A stretch of DNA of 64,000 bases from Hormiphora californensis (Eukaryota > Ctenophora > Tentaculata > Cydippida > Pleurobrachiidae). The stretch lies in the NCBI GenBank assembly GCA_020137815.1, contig CM035361.1, positions 5,246,960 through 5,310,959 of the forward strand, read 5' to 3'. Shown here piece by piece: positions 44,864-57,400 of this stretch. How positions within the stretch are numbered: the first letter of the stretch is position 1; each line of letters starts with the position of its first letter. The notes below the pieces were generated by a model. It did no database searches. It saw nothing but the letters and a program-made list of their open reading frames with translations, and was not told where the DNA came from. The position numbers and the translations under genes were made by a program.

Positions 44864-45347
44864 TGTCCGGACTCCCGCGACACCCCACGGGCCGTGATTG
44901 CCGACCTGGTCCCGGACGCAGAGGGAGGCTCTGGGCCGGATGCCCAGCTTCCTTCCTGAAAACAAGAGGAACCGCGTGACCTGTTTTGTAGAACAGATTC
45001 AACTGTCACTCATGACTCGTGGGCAGCACGTCACTGGTATGTTGACTATTGAGCTGTGATTGACCGAAACAGGTTACAGGGCAAATCTGAAGTCTAAAAA
45101 TTTCTGAGGAGTGAGGTTCCTCAAATATCTCTGACATTTCTTCACCAATTATTAAGATATTGGATTTGTTAATAGCTGAAATCATGTGGTGCTCTTTTCA
45201 AAAAACGGATATTTGGATATCGAAACAGACTTCAGGATATCAAAACAGCAAACATATTCAATCTTGAAATTAACATAGCGCGCAAAGAAGTACCCTAAAA
45301 CTAAGATAGAATCTAAAATATCTTTAAATATTATAAATCTTGTTACG

Positions 45348-47246
45348 GTCGGAAAACGTTAAAATCTGGGTGCCTTTCATTGCTAACAATCCGTAGTTTT
45401 GGCACGCGCGACGGGTTAGGGCTATCCGTTAGGGTCTGGTAAGGGTTTGGTTTGGGGTTATCGGTTAGGGCTATCGATTCTCTAACTGATACCGTTTACG
45501 CTCCAGTTGCAGATTGGAGGCTGGCTCCAGTTTCTGGCGCCAGCCTCCAGTCTGCAACTGGCGCAAGCTGGGAGAGTCCCTGTGCGCGCCAAATCTTCGT
45601 TGACTAGCAGGGTTTTCGATGATAATTGCATTTAAAGTAGCGCGCGCGGCAGTGTCAGCAGTGTCAGCAGGGGCCTGCTTCATTGTAACTAACGTCAGTC
45701 GCAAAATCTCTAACTGGACCGTTAGTTTACTCAAATCGGCCATGTGGTTCCATGGCTATATGGTAGGAGGGGGTAATTCGGGTCACCTTTTTGATTAAAG
45801 TGGTATTCCCTTCGTTGTGGCAGAATGTCTGCACATAAAATCTATTCAATTTATCCAATGTGACACTTGTTAAGATATTTGGACTGTTGAAGTTTTCAAA
45901 TCCAACCTTTTTCACACATAAAAAAGCCCACGAAATCGTTAGTTTGCGTATTGTTGGTAATTCGGGTCAGTGGCTAAATCGGGCCACGCGCATATTCAGC
46001 CAATCACAGCCCTCGCAAACAAACACGTGACCAAATGACCCGAATTACCAACACAGCGTGTTGCCGCTGAAATCATGTGGTTAATTCGGGTCACATGTTT
46101 GTAATTCAGGCCAGCTGTTGGTTGGCTGATGGTTGGCTGTTGGTTGGCCCCCTAGAGGCCCCTAAAGGCCCCTTGAGACCCCTAAAGGCCCCTAGAAGCC
46201 CCTAGAGGACCCTAGAGGCCCCTAGAGGCCCCTAGAGGCCCCTAGAGGCCCCTTAGAGGCCCCTAAAGGCCCCCTAGAGGCCCCAAGAGGCCCCTAGAAG
46301 CCCCTAGAGGACCCTAGAGGCCCCTAGAGGCCCCTTAGAGGCCCCTAAAGGCCCCTAGAGGCCCCTAGAAGCCCCTAGAGGACCCTAGAGGCCCCCTAGA
46401 GGACCCTAGAGGCCCCCTAGAGGCCCCAAGAGGCCCTAGAGGCCCCTAGAGGCCCCTTAGAGGCCCCTAGAGGCCCCTTAGAGGCCCCAAGAGGCCCCTA
46501 GAGGACCCTAGAGGCCCCTAGAGGCCCCTTAGAGGCCCCTAAAGGCCCCCTAGAGGCCCCAAGAGGCCCCTAAAGGCCCCTAGAGGCCCCTTAGAGGCCC
46601 CCTAGAGGCCCCTAAAAGCCACTAGAGGCCCCCAAGAGGCCCCTAGAGGCCCCTAAAAGCCCCTAAAAGCCCCCTAGAGGCCCCTTAGAGGCCCCTAAAG
46701 GCCCCCTAGAGGCCCCAAGAGGCCCCTAAAGGCCCCCAGAGGCCCCAAATCGAGAAAAATATAAAATATGGGGCCAGAAATCACTCAAACTTGCTGATTT
46801 ATCGCAAAAATAAGGTGACCCGAATTAGCCGCTTTGCCTGTGACCCGAATTACAAACATGACCCGAATTAGACACACTGTTTTATGACGTCATTTTGGTA
46901 AATCAATAATGACGTAATTCCTTCAAAAACTTAGCCAATAAGTGCTGAATTATCCCATTGGATAAAATCATATGTTTTCTTCTCGAAAAAATTCCGCAAA
47001 TTCACGGGAACACCAATTGAATCCAAAATCGGGAAATGAACGATATTCCGTATTTCAAATTTTCCCGCCAAATCTTGTTACATTAGAATGGCCCGAATTA
47101 CAAACAAGTGACCCGAATTACCAACTGACCCGAATTACCCCCTCCTACCCTAGCCGTTTGAAAAAAGTCGGTCTAAGTATACTCTTTTGGTAGCGCGCAC
47201 CTGTAAACAGGCTGCAAGGCACCCAGATTATAATCGTGCCCGTTAC
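45348..47246. repeat. 280-bp repeat, copy C, broken by two insertions
   Basis: Pieces at 45348-45497, about 45700-45761 and 47150-47246 together match copies A and B. The first interruption (about 45498-45700) contains a CCAGTTGCAGATTGGAGGCT hairpin and is flanked by TCTCTAACTG. The second is the foldback at 45762-47149. Confidence 0.85.
45762..47149. mobile_element. 1.39-kb foldback-like element with internal 10-bp array
   Basis: Ends GGTAGGAGGGGGTAATTCGG and CCGAATTACCCCCTCCTACC. The motif TGACCCGAATTA recurs about ten times inside in both orientations. 46149-46745 is an AGGCCCCTAG tandem array. Inserted at TATA within repeat copy C. Confidence 0.9.
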
Positions 47247-47284
47247 GGTCTGGAATGTCTCAAAATCTAACTATTGTTGATATA

Positions 47285-50103
47285 TTATAACGTACAAAAA
47301 AAGTAAAAGCAGAACAGTTCTGAAGCCATTGTCGGTATCGCACTGCTGCTTAAGGATTTTTCTTCAGATCGCTGTGTTTCCAAAGGAATCGTCGTAACAG
47401 TGAGATCAGTGGCCTTGCTGGACCCTGGGTCAGTGACATTGATACCAAAGTGTTGACTCTGATTACAATTGTTTTCTGAGGTTCCTGTCAAAAAGGGAAA
47501 TGTTACGCACCAGTTACAGATTGATACCCTGATATCAGGGGACGTTCCCTGATGGCCGGGCATGCGGGAGGGTCTGTGGGAACCATGCTGCATTGCTGCA
47601 CGTCAAGTAATTTGAATAGAAAGTAAAGCTGAACATGCATGTCAGCACTCACTTTATTCCCAGCCATGCATCCATTGATGCCTGGGAACGAATCTGTAAC
47701 TGGTCCCTGAGTCGTGAGATGATATAGGTCTCTAATTGCATTTAAAATATAAAAAATCATTAAAATTGATGAGAAATTGGCAACAGTTTCGCCAATTCCT
47801 CGTCGCCTGATTAACGCATCCATACCTGTGCCACAAGAGCGATGTGAGATGTTGACATCACCGTACCATATTACACCATCAATCATATTGCCTACAGGTG
47901 GTGAATCCCAGTCTTGCTCAAAAAAAAAGTCAGATACTTCGCTTGCATTCATTTCTCTGCTAGAAAAGTACGGCTTCTGGATACGACCCGTAAACGGCAG
48001 ATGTATAAATGTGTCAAATGTCGTTGCATTCCCCGGTTTGTCTTGTTCCTAGGAAGGTTTAGATTTTGAATTCTTATCGACATTCAACAATCATTCATCG
48101 AAAGGGTAGTTAGTTTTGTGCTAATTTGTTTTGGCCAGAAAACATCTACAAGTGCAAGTGCTTTCTGGCACAGTGCACACGGGGCGGGGGAATGCCGGTA
48201 CATACCTTATTACCTCTATATAACGGAACCTCTTATTAGCGTACCTTTAATTAACGTACCTTTAATTAACGAAAATCAGTTTGGGTGAGCAAATTTTGAC
48301 AAAAAGCACAAATATTGGGTTAAAATGGTGTTAAAATGGTAATTAAGTTTTAAGGATCAACCAAAACATCAACCAGCTGATCATTTCTCGCAGATTCAAC
48401 TGCAGAAGTCATACCCGATGCTCTCCAACCACTCTTGATAATTTTGATTCCTTTACTAGTGCAGAAAAATTCGAAGGCTTTGTTCATGGTCTTAGCGTGC
48501 GGTTTTACTACTGACAGTTTAGTATCTACAACCACATCCTCAACACTACACTGCACCCTGGGTTCGACATTTGTTTTTTGATACAATTGGAATAATACTC
48601 CGAAAATTGTCTCATTTCCAAAGTTTTCATGGATTTATTGACGGTCAAGTCCAACGGTTGAAATTTTTACCCTAAAAACAGCATTTTTTTAATTAAAGGA
48701 ACATTAATTTAGCGGAACCCTAAATTAACGATACTTAAAATTAACGAAATTTTTACCGATTTCGTTAATTAGAGGTTCCGTTAATTAGAGGTAATAAGGT
48801 AATTACTTTGTTTTTACCTGACCGAAAACCAGATATCCCGATTTGAGGATAGGATACACCTTTAAACCTTCATTTATCACTGAAAGGTATCCCTTTTCGT
48901 AAATGTTTATGCCATTTTTAGTACTGAATGTAACAGTCAAGAGGTGCCACTCGCCCAGTCCAAGTGTATATCTCGTGCCTGGAAACCAATTGTTAGAATT
49001 TAAACTTGAACAAATTAAACGACTAACTTTCTTTGTGGTTTGGACCCTATAGTCCCTGGAAAATGACTAAGGCGGTTCGAGGTGCCCGCCGCACAATGTT
49101 TCCTGCTATTTTTGAAAATTTAGTCCGCCCAATGTGTTCCATTTCCAACATATAAAACCAATCCAGCCACACACCGTGTATAGTTAAGTCGGATTTTTTG
49201 AAGTTGTCGCCCCCCTTTTCACGCGTGGCGTCATTATTGCATGTGACAGCCCCCACTTCCGCTCATTTTTCGTTAAAAAACTGCATATCATCGGAAAGAG
49301 CATAATTTTGTGAGTCTGTAAAGTTTTTGTTTGGCGAAATTGGTCAAGAAACAAAGGCGTGAGAGCCAAAACAAGTTTCTGGCACGCATATAAAACATCA
49401 CACGCCACCCAGAGGGGGGGGGGTGACAACTTCAAAAAATCCGACTTTATCTCCCGTTTCCTGTTTGCTAGACCCCTGAAACTACCGGTAACACGCCTTA
49501 GTCATTTTCCAGGGACCCTAGTGTACTTACTAATTTTGTAGTTCTTAGCATAGGTAACATGCAGCTTTCTCAAGGCTTTGTTGTACACCACCCTAAGTGA
49601 ATCATCATTCTCTCCTGCGCCCAAGGATATTGGACCAGACTCAACGCCTGTCGAGTAACTCATCACGCATTCATAGTCACTAGTAGGCCAGGAATCATAT
49701 CCTACCCATAGAGCAAGGGTGAACTCGTCAAAACTTCCTGGCTCATCGAACTGCTGGATCGCATAGTTAACCGTGTTTGCCGTAGATGGAAACTGCATCT
49801 CTTGAATACACCTCTCTGGAAATAAAGATATTTAGAGGATCCAAACAGTGTGCCTCAACCAAAGGCTTTACCAGGTGATTTTTTCTTTCATACTTTAACC
49901 CAGCACAGCATAAGAGTGGGTAAACATTCAGCCGACAAAAAGGGGTAAGGGAACCACTTTGTCCACTTTAGTTCGAGTAAAATTCAAAATCAGGCATTAT
50001 TACCTTTTGCATGGCTCCCTGGTAGCACAATCAAGAAGGTCGCCACAAATCCCAACAACATGGCTCTAGTAAGGCTATTACATACGAAAAGGGTTGATAC
50101 CAT
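47285..50103 (-). CDS. Secreted or GPI-anchored LamG/pentraxin-like protein
   Basis: Five exons (50004-50103, 49531-49815, 48818-48978, 47826-48048, 47285-47484) give 322 residues in phase. A signal peptide is present (AMLLGFVATFLIVLPGSHA). The body reads as a concanavalin-A-like fold of the pentraxin/LamG type: FDEFTLALWVGYDSW, LRVVYNKALRKLHVTY, GEWHLLTVTFSTKNGINIYE, and FTGRIQKPYFSSREM. A Ser/Thr-rich stretch with N-glycosylation sites and a short hydrophobic end (ELFCFYFFCTL) suggest a GPI anchor or simply a secreted tail. A possible cassette exon at about 47645-47735 has good splice sites but does not fit phase. Introns hold a pogo-like element and a 470-bp foldback. Confidence 0.8.
48203..48801 (-). 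mobile_element. 600-bp DNA transposon remnant with DDE-type transposase fragment
   Basis: Ends TACCTTATTACCTCTA...CGGAACCTC and the inverse GAGGTTCCGTTAATTAGAGG...AATAAGGTA, with TA borders. The frame 48350-48586 includes KGIKIIKSGWRASGMTSAV, resembling the end of pogo/Tigger-type DDE transposases. Most of the catalytic part is gone. In an intron of the LamG-like gene. Confidence 0.75.
49051..49517. mobile_element. 470-bp foldback
   Basis: TCCCTGGAAAATGACTAAGG at one end and CCTTAGTCATTTTCCAGGGA at the other. Inner pairing of GTCGGATTTTTTGAAGTTGT with its inverse near 49425-49445. In an intron of the LamG-like gene. Confidence 0.9.
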
Positions 50104-50674
50104 GATTACTCATTGTGACGCTGACGACTGAGTTACTGGTATGAGTTATGACCCCTTATATGATAGTGTGCACGTGCGTATGAGAGAGGAAACAAAGGAG
50201 CATGTGATATTGTCGCGAATTGATCACGAGATTTTGAGCTTTACGGTTTTGCAGTAGCTTGTAGCATACAATGAGACAAAGGGATTACAGTACCTTTGCT
50301 TTTGACCAAGATATATTCTACACGCTCCCTTTTCTCGATAAATGGCTTTGTTTCTATTGATAAAGATGCAATATCTGCTGACTTCTTGAACAATGAACAA
50401 TCCGAGATTTTCAAGATGCAATATATGTTGACTTAAATACTGAATATGTTAACATTGTTCAAACAATATCAGAGAAATTCAAAATGAAACGAGTGCTACG
50501 ATCGTTCAATCCAACGTCACTTTTCATGCATAAAGTACGAAACTCAGATCAGCTACAATTATTTTCAAAAGGAACGGTAATAGAGTTTTGTGAATCTGCT
50601 ACATAGACAATATTCAATAACGATATGAATGTCTAAAAGGTTTCTTGCGCTAGAAATCCGGTGATCGTACAGGT

Positions 50675-51267
50675 TTAACAGGCGTATCCCACAGCCACCC
50701 AAGTAATACTCCACTCAAGGTCCCTTGCTTCCTGTACAGAGGCTGTTGCACCCTTAATGTTGACATAGACTCGGAAGGATTTATCAGTAACATGAAATGT
50801 GGCAGATCCTCCTGCGGAGAGAAATAATGGCGATTTTTCTCTATTTCTCTATTTTTCTTTAAATTTCTTTTTCTCTCTCCATCTCTCTCTCTTTCGTTCA
50901 TATAACTTTCTCCATACCTCTTGCCGTCCAATGTTTCCAATTTCCGTTGAGAGTGGTCACCACGTTTGGTGCAGCAACAAATTCACATCTACTCATGTCG
51001 ATATCGGTATGCATGCCCTCTGTACTAAAGTCAGTCCAGTTTGTGTCGCCTCTACCTGAAAGTGTGTTAGCATTGGAATGAGAAATATTTAAGTAAACTC
51101 GTATTGGTCAACCTATCGAAGTGATGAATGATGATTTTAAAACCTGTCGTTCCGGAGCAAGTCCTCACGCAAATACTCCGTCCCTCAGTACCATCGTCGT
51201 CATTTAGAAGTACAGTATCACCGCGTACAAGCGCTATCGCCAGAAGAAGGAAAGATGCTCGTATCAT
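50675..51267 (-). CDS. Short secreted protein with WT-F-DIDMS-C-F motif
   Basis: Three exons (51144-51267, 50918-51055, 50675-50811) encode 132 residues in phase. N-terminus MIRASFLLLAIALVRG is a signal peptide; an upstream in-frame ATG at 51294 is possible. The core NWTDFSTEGMHTDIDMSRCE, then VVTTLNGNWKHWTARG, then FRVYVNIKG and WSITWVAVGYAC, matches a domain common in marine invertebrate secreted proteins. That domain usually reads W..Y...G..VDVDTS.C.F and ends F.VYV. Function not known; a carbohydrate-binding or structural role is a guess. Lies 570 bp from the LamG-like gene, same strand. Confidence 0.75.
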
Positions 51268-51835
51268 TGTCAAGAAATGAAAATAAAAGCGCATATTTCT
51301 GGGTTATATTTTCATCTCATTGGATAATCGAATCATAAGGGAGTTTTTGAATTTCACCAACCTCCGTAAATAAACATTCTCGTAGTACCCGAGCTAGTAA
51401 GGTCGAAAATAGGAGAGAGAAAAGAGGCGCCACCAGCGTCCAGCATGCCCAATAATGTTCCCTCTTTTGAGATACCTAGAGGCTGGATGCCCGGGAGCGT
51501 TAAAGAAAATAACGGTGGGATAAGGAATTCTAGACTGACCCCTTTTCAATGTAGAGTTCAGCTGCTCTCATTCCAGTACTTATGAGAGTGTTAAAAATGG
51601 TGCGGCTGAGCGCTAGAAATTAGCGCTCTGAATCTGTTGTTTTCGAATATTTTTCTACACGACAAAAAATCTGAAAAAAGAGAAGTAAAGATAAACTTGG
51701 GTTTATTAAAATATGAACGAACTTGGTAAAGGATATCTTGGTTGGTAACTTGTAATGGGGGGGGGGTATGACATGATTTGAGATGATGTTTTGAGGCTTT
51801 CTCTTTTCTTACCATTATTCGTATCCACTATAATA

Positions 51836-52777
51836 TCAGCGAATACTATGCGTCCCGTGGATTTGTGCATCCTCACCGCATCCCCTTTGCTGTGACACAA
51901 AATTGTAATAAACAAGGTAAACACGAGGTATTTTGGTACTTTGGAAAACAAATTTACCGTAGCTTTCAATTACACTGGGGTAATCTTCATCAGCGGAAAG
52001 GGTGAATGGGTTGAGTGGTGGGTATAAATACCCAGGGTGTGATTGGATTGGGTGACAGGGTGGAGACGAGATAGGGTGGTGAGCTGGGTTGTTGTGGTAT
52101 GATGAGAGGGGGGGATGAGAGCAGGGAGGGAGAGGGGGGCTACAGCTGTGATACGTGAGACGGGTTAGTGGCAGGGGGAGTGGGGACGGAGGGAGACTGG
52201 AAGGCGGGGATATTGGCACTACGGGGGTTGAAGGAGGATGCAACAATGGGGAGGATGTATAAATCTGTTCATTCTGGGTGAGACCTGTAGTGAGGGTCCC
52301 GCATAACTTTTGGCTAGATCCATTAGCAACTACAGACACTAATACGTTGTTATGGTCTGCTATACAAGAATTCCAGTTGTTTAGAGAGGCATAGCACCAT
52401 CCATTTCCAACATTAGCACTAGCCCACCAGTCGGTGTAAAACCTGTAGTAAATAATGACTTTGTGGATGTAATGTAGAGCCCCTAAGTCCATCTGCACCC
52501 ATCTAGATCCATCAGCTGCATATGTGGCACCACTGTTTGTCGAGACATCTTGATCTATAAAATGTGAAGGAGGCCGGTCCAGTGGATAGGGTGTATCAGA
52601 AACAGACACATTTTTAGGGGATATCTGACCAGAATTCAGCAGCAACTTTGGACCTGCGATGATATGATTGAAAAGACGTGCATTCATATTAATTTAATAA
52701 TTTGATTGTGTATTCTTACCGAACAATGCTCCGACTACTAAGTTACTAATTGAACAAAATATCAGGAGATACGACAT
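51836..52777 (-). CDS. F5/8C (fucolectin-like) secreted protein, 3' structure uncertain
   Basis: Exon 52720-52777 supplies a signal peptide (MSYLLIFCSISNLVVG) and joins in phase to 52285-52653. The latter has a discoidin/fucolectin-type core: GATYAADGSRWVQMDLGALH, then HKVIIYYRFYTDWW and VGNGWCYASLNNW. An exon near 51820-51905 (HSKGDAVRMHKSTGRIVFAD) looks like the closing strand of the domain, but the splice joining them cannot be fixed. The stretch 51985-52260 is pyrimidine-rich on this strand and probably an intron despite an open frame. Likely a glycan-binding secreted protein. Confidence 0.65.
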
Positions 52778-52799
52778 TATATTATTCAGATATATATAA

Positions 52800-53248
52800 C
52801 TAGAAAGCCCATTGTTAAGTCCTACAACAGCCACCCCCCCCCACCCCGTCTCTATGTCCCCCCTCTCACTGTTCGTCTCTCCATGTCGGGATAAAGAATA
52901 CGGAGGTTGGTAGTGGTAGAGCGCTGGCGATAAACATCAAGGGAAATTCCGCTGAATAACATGTAGAATCGGGTGATAAAGATCCGTAGAATTGTAGCTG
53001 TGTAGAGAATCAAGGGGGTACGTAGGTAGAAAGGCTTTGGCAATCATGGCGGCCCCAGTAGTAGATCCCAAAACACCAACAACAACAACCACAGGAACAC
53101 ACAACAAACAACCAATAACATGCACGTGCAGTATCCCCCCTCCAATACCCCTCCCAAGCCACCTCCCAGGGCAACCCCCACTATTTGCACGTGTGGATAC
53201 TACATCACCACCATCACGCCACGCATTTGTACTTTATAATAAGGATAG
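52800..53248. repeat. 450-bp direct duplication, copy 1
   Basis: Almost identical to 53973-54424, differing in a C-run length. It includes sequence equal to the last codons and 3' flank of the membrane-protein gene that ends at 54410, plus a plus-strand frame beginning MAAPVVDPKTPTTTTTG. Confidence 0.95.
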
Positions 53249-53594
53249 AGGTTTGTCTGGTTTAAGTAAAGAGCAAGGCAAATAGAGGTCGTGATGCTCA
53301 GGAGCGTTAAGTGATTATCGGTGTCTATAACCGTTGCGTCAGAGTCAAAAAGAAGAAAAAAAAGAGCGGAAACTTTGAGAGTATTACACTTATCTCATTA
53401 TCTTTATCTTTAACACTTACAAACTCAGTTTTATTAAGGAGGTTAGACATGATGATGTATAAAAGATGGTTTATAAAAACACGCTCCAGGGACAGTTCTC
53501 AAATTTACCTCACACACGTTCGTCGGTACACCTCAGTTCCCAAGTTTACCACACACTTTATACAACACCACTTCCAGTTCTCTAATGTTAATGC

Positions 53595-53646
53595 TCTGAC
53601 CGCGGTTTGAAAGAAATGAGAATAGGGTCAGGCCAATGCTCTGACA
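53595..53646. repeat. Dispersed 20-bp motif pair
   Basis: GTCAGGCCAATGCTCTGACA at 53627-53646 with a partial copy at 53590-53600. The same motif in either orientation occurs at 7771, 7805, 9305, 55525, 57893 and 57944. Confidence 0.7.
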
Positions 53647-53671
53647 AGTTCTCCACTTTACCGCACACAAC

Positions 53672-53854
53672 TCAGTTCTCCATCGGTTTCAACTGCAACT
53701 TCCCCTGCACTCGTTCCTTGTTAACCTCAAAAGTTGAAGGTGCCGTATCATGAAGAAAGTACTCCGGGTCAATGTGGCTGGTGATTGTACCCGCCCTTGA
53801 GCAGGTGTCCATTTCTAGGATCGTCCGGCCGTTCCGGGCACCCGGCGGGTTCAT
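53672..53854 (-). other. Orphan GC-rich open frame between duplicated blocks
   Basis: Sixty codons including TITSHIDPEYFLHDTAPSTF and KERVQGKLQLKP, ending in TGA. Amino-acid make-up looks protein-like and the segment is the only unique part between the two 450-bp copies. No splice partner or family recognised. Confidence 0.25.
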
Positions 53855-53972
53855 TACTCCTGAGGGGGCGGGATAGTTTCAGGTGAAATTTACTGAGCAG
53901 ATGAGAACTGGTGAAGAGAACTGGTGAAGAGAACTGGTGAGAATCATCATTGCTTATATCGGGTATATAATA

Positions 53973-54424
53973 CTAGAAAGCCCATTGTTAAGTCCTACAA
54001 CAGCCACCCCCCCCCCCCACCCCGTCTCTATGTCCCCCCTCTCACTGTTCGTCTCTCCATGTCGGGATAAAGAATACGGAGGTTGGTAGTGGTAGAGCGC
54101 TGGCGATAAACATCAAGGGAAATTCCGCTGAATAACATGTAGAATCGGGTGATAAAGATCCGTAGAATTGTAGCTGTGTAGAGAATCAAGGGGGTACGTA
54201 GGTAGAAAGGCTTTGGCAATCATGGCGGCCCCAGTAGTAGATCCCAAAACACCAACAACAACAACCACAGGAACACACAACAAACAACCAATAACATGCA
54301 CGTGCAGTATCCCCCCTCCAATACCCCTCCCAAGCCACCTCCCAGGGCAACCCCCACTATTTGCACGTGTGGATACTACATCACCACCATCACGCCACGC
54401 ATTTGTACTTTATAATAAGGATAG
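53973..54424. repeat. 450-bp direct duplication, copy 2
   Basis: Its right edge falls inside the last exon of the minus-strand membrane-protein gene, so the stop codon and final codons are part of the duplicated block. Confidence 0.95.
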
Positions 54425-57400
54425 TTTTTTATTAATCTTGGTAATACCTGACACACGGATGAACAAATCAATAAAGTAGATAACATAGCAGACCACCGTT
54501 ACTATGACAACATAATCGTACAACGTCTCAGGTATGATCCTATCGGAATACATTATCAGCATTAAGCAATAAGGTTAGAACTGTAGGAGCATTGGCCTGG
54601 TTGAAATAGAACTGCCACGTACTATAATTCAATTAAAAACACTTTCACCTGTGCTTGTTTATTTTCTCATCCACTGTGGAATTTATTTTGGAGATTATCT
54701 TAATGAGGTCCTTTGCTAACTTTTCTTCGCGTATCTAACAAGTTTCAGTGATTAACAGTGCACGCCTTTAGTTGGTAATATAAACCCAAGTTGGGCAAAA
54801 CATCATTTTGGTACGTTGAGTAGCATAGCGTCCATTCTAATAATAAAAGTATGAAAATTCAGATATAATTTATCAATTGGTACACCATGGTATGGGCCAG
54901 GAACCGACCGAAACAAGTAAACAACCAATCATAACTCGTTATTTAGGTCACGTGACTGGTTATCAGCCAATCAGGGACCAGTATTTCCTGATTCGGTCGG
55001 TTCCTGGTATAATGGACCTTACTGTGTCGTAGAAGTGTTTGGGGAGGGAGGGTATCGTCTCCGTGATTTCCTCATCAAGTTCATCTGCCAAGGTCAGGGC
55101 AGTCGCCAACGAATCGTTCGCTTTACTGATTCTGAAATTGTGGGCAGTCGTGTAGTTGGAATCTTGTCATATATTTGGAAATCAGAACAAAATTAAATTA
55201 AGTTAAAAGTAATTGAATTAATCAGGACTCGGAATCCCTTTGTTTTGAGTGTGGGATTCTTGTCTGGAGAAGGAATGCTTGAATTAAATCCAAAAACAGA
55301 TTTCGGTGAATTTACATTGATTCAGCTTGTAGAGTTGATTTGTTGACCATTATACCAATTTCCCTTAGCTGGTTCTCGTAGTAGGTCAACAAGTGTGTGG
55401 CAGTTGTGTGACTTTTAGTTGCCTGGAAATTTGAGCTTTATAAGGCAATGTCGACTAAAAGGGAAATGACTGTCAGGCCAATTGCAATGTGCTGACCACA
55501 GTTCTCGCACGCTCCGGGAATAGGGCCAGGCCAATGCTCTGACAAGGAAAATGATGAACCCAGCATTTACCTTGTTCTTCGCTTGAGTGATGTTGATTTC
55601 TTTATCTTTGTTCCAGTTCATAAAATCAGTTTTAATCTTCTCTATACCGTCTTTTACTGCTTGTAAATCTGCACCCGAGTTAGTTGGCACCTGCAAATCT
55701 TAGCTCTGGTTTTGTTGGACATTCCCTTTTCCTAACAATCAACAATTAGTTGTTTTGCGTCACATATAATATATGGTTTATTTACCAGTTCAATGTAAAC
55801 TGCCGAGTTATAATCCGATGTTGAAGCGAGGGTAGCGGATCCGGTTGTCAAACTTAGATAATAAGGCATCCCTCCACCTGGTATAGCTGATAAAATGTTT
55901 AATACTCTTTTAGTGAGTGTCACACAGTATCCTAATAATTATGGACTAAATTGTAGGTGGGTGTCGGGTGATGGTTACCAAAGAGTTCTACATTTAATTT
56001 AAGTTTAATTAGATTTACAAAGACCTACTTATCGTGAGAACTGAGTTAGAAGAATCGAAATTCCAAACTACTACGGAGTTAGAGCTCCAATTTGGATCGC
56101 ATATTCCCACATTCCTTGTCGAAGGAGCATCTGATTTTCCTCCTGCAATAAAATAAGATACATATTATGAAGACGTTTTAATCTGTGTCATTTCTAATTT
56201 TAAGTGATGATTCAACAACCATCTGTCTGACGGCGCCGACCCCGTTTTGACAGCAGGAACCGACCGAAACAAGTAAACAACCAATCAGAACTCGTTATTT
56301 AGGTCACGTGACTGGTTATCAGCCAATCAGGGACCAGTATTTCCTGATTCGGTCGGTTCCTGGTATATATCAAGAATGTTTGTCTGGTGACGCCGACCCG
56401 ATCTTAGTGTGTACTGTCGCGAGTATCAAAACAGGGTCGGCGCCCTTTATATATGTATATAAAGTTCCAAAAAGTTTGCACAATACCGACACAGAGACAC
56501 CACGGTTGGCCGGCCGTCGATTCACTCTGGCAGAACGTCCCAGCTGATTTATCCCATGACCACACACCAGGATAATTCGGGCCGATGTTTAGGACTGGAT
56601 CTGAACCCGACTGAAGAGTAATCACTAATAATCCATATAATAAATTCCATAATGTTAGTCAGTCTGTCCGTTAATTGGTTTTTCAAACACGGGTACCTTG
56701 GACCAAGGCGGATGTAAGTACGGGCTGAGATTTTTGATCCGATCTTTACAGCAGTGACGTCACGGGGTGACGTCATTGCGACAAAAAGACTTACATTTTT
56801 CAAACGCTTCTAAGACCCTGAAAACGGCTCTAAATCAAAAAACTAACGCCATAGTGGGGAAAGAGAATCGTTTGAACTTCATTTTACTTAATGGCGATTT
56901 CCCGTAACTCAATGTTTAAGGGTCGTAAATCGCGTCGGGAAAGTTAAAAATGCCAAAAATACGATATTTTTCACCGTAGCCACCCAAAATCTTATCCAAT
57001 CGATATGAAACTTGGTCGGTATGTGAATTTTAATGTCCTTTGGCCAGGGGTTCCCGGAAAACGGATTGGCAAGATGAGAACTGACCGGAGTTCTTATAAT
57101 TCACGAATTTGGAATTTTTCGTAGACTTTTTTTTGCGACATAAAACGCGAGGAAATTTTCAATGAATTTTAAAATTAATTTTAGGTTCCGCGCGGCGTAA
57201 AAAAGCAGCGCTTTTTTGGGAAAACTCGCGCGTTACAGTAAATGATTTACCCGCCTCGCCGTTTTCTCAAAAACCCAATGTGTTTGGGCACGTCGCGCCC
57301 CCCATGTTCGCGCGCCCGTAGGGCGATCCCCTCACGGGGTTGGTCGCTACGCGACCAACCAATGTGTATGATAGTAGGTAAGCGGTAAATACTCACTCGG

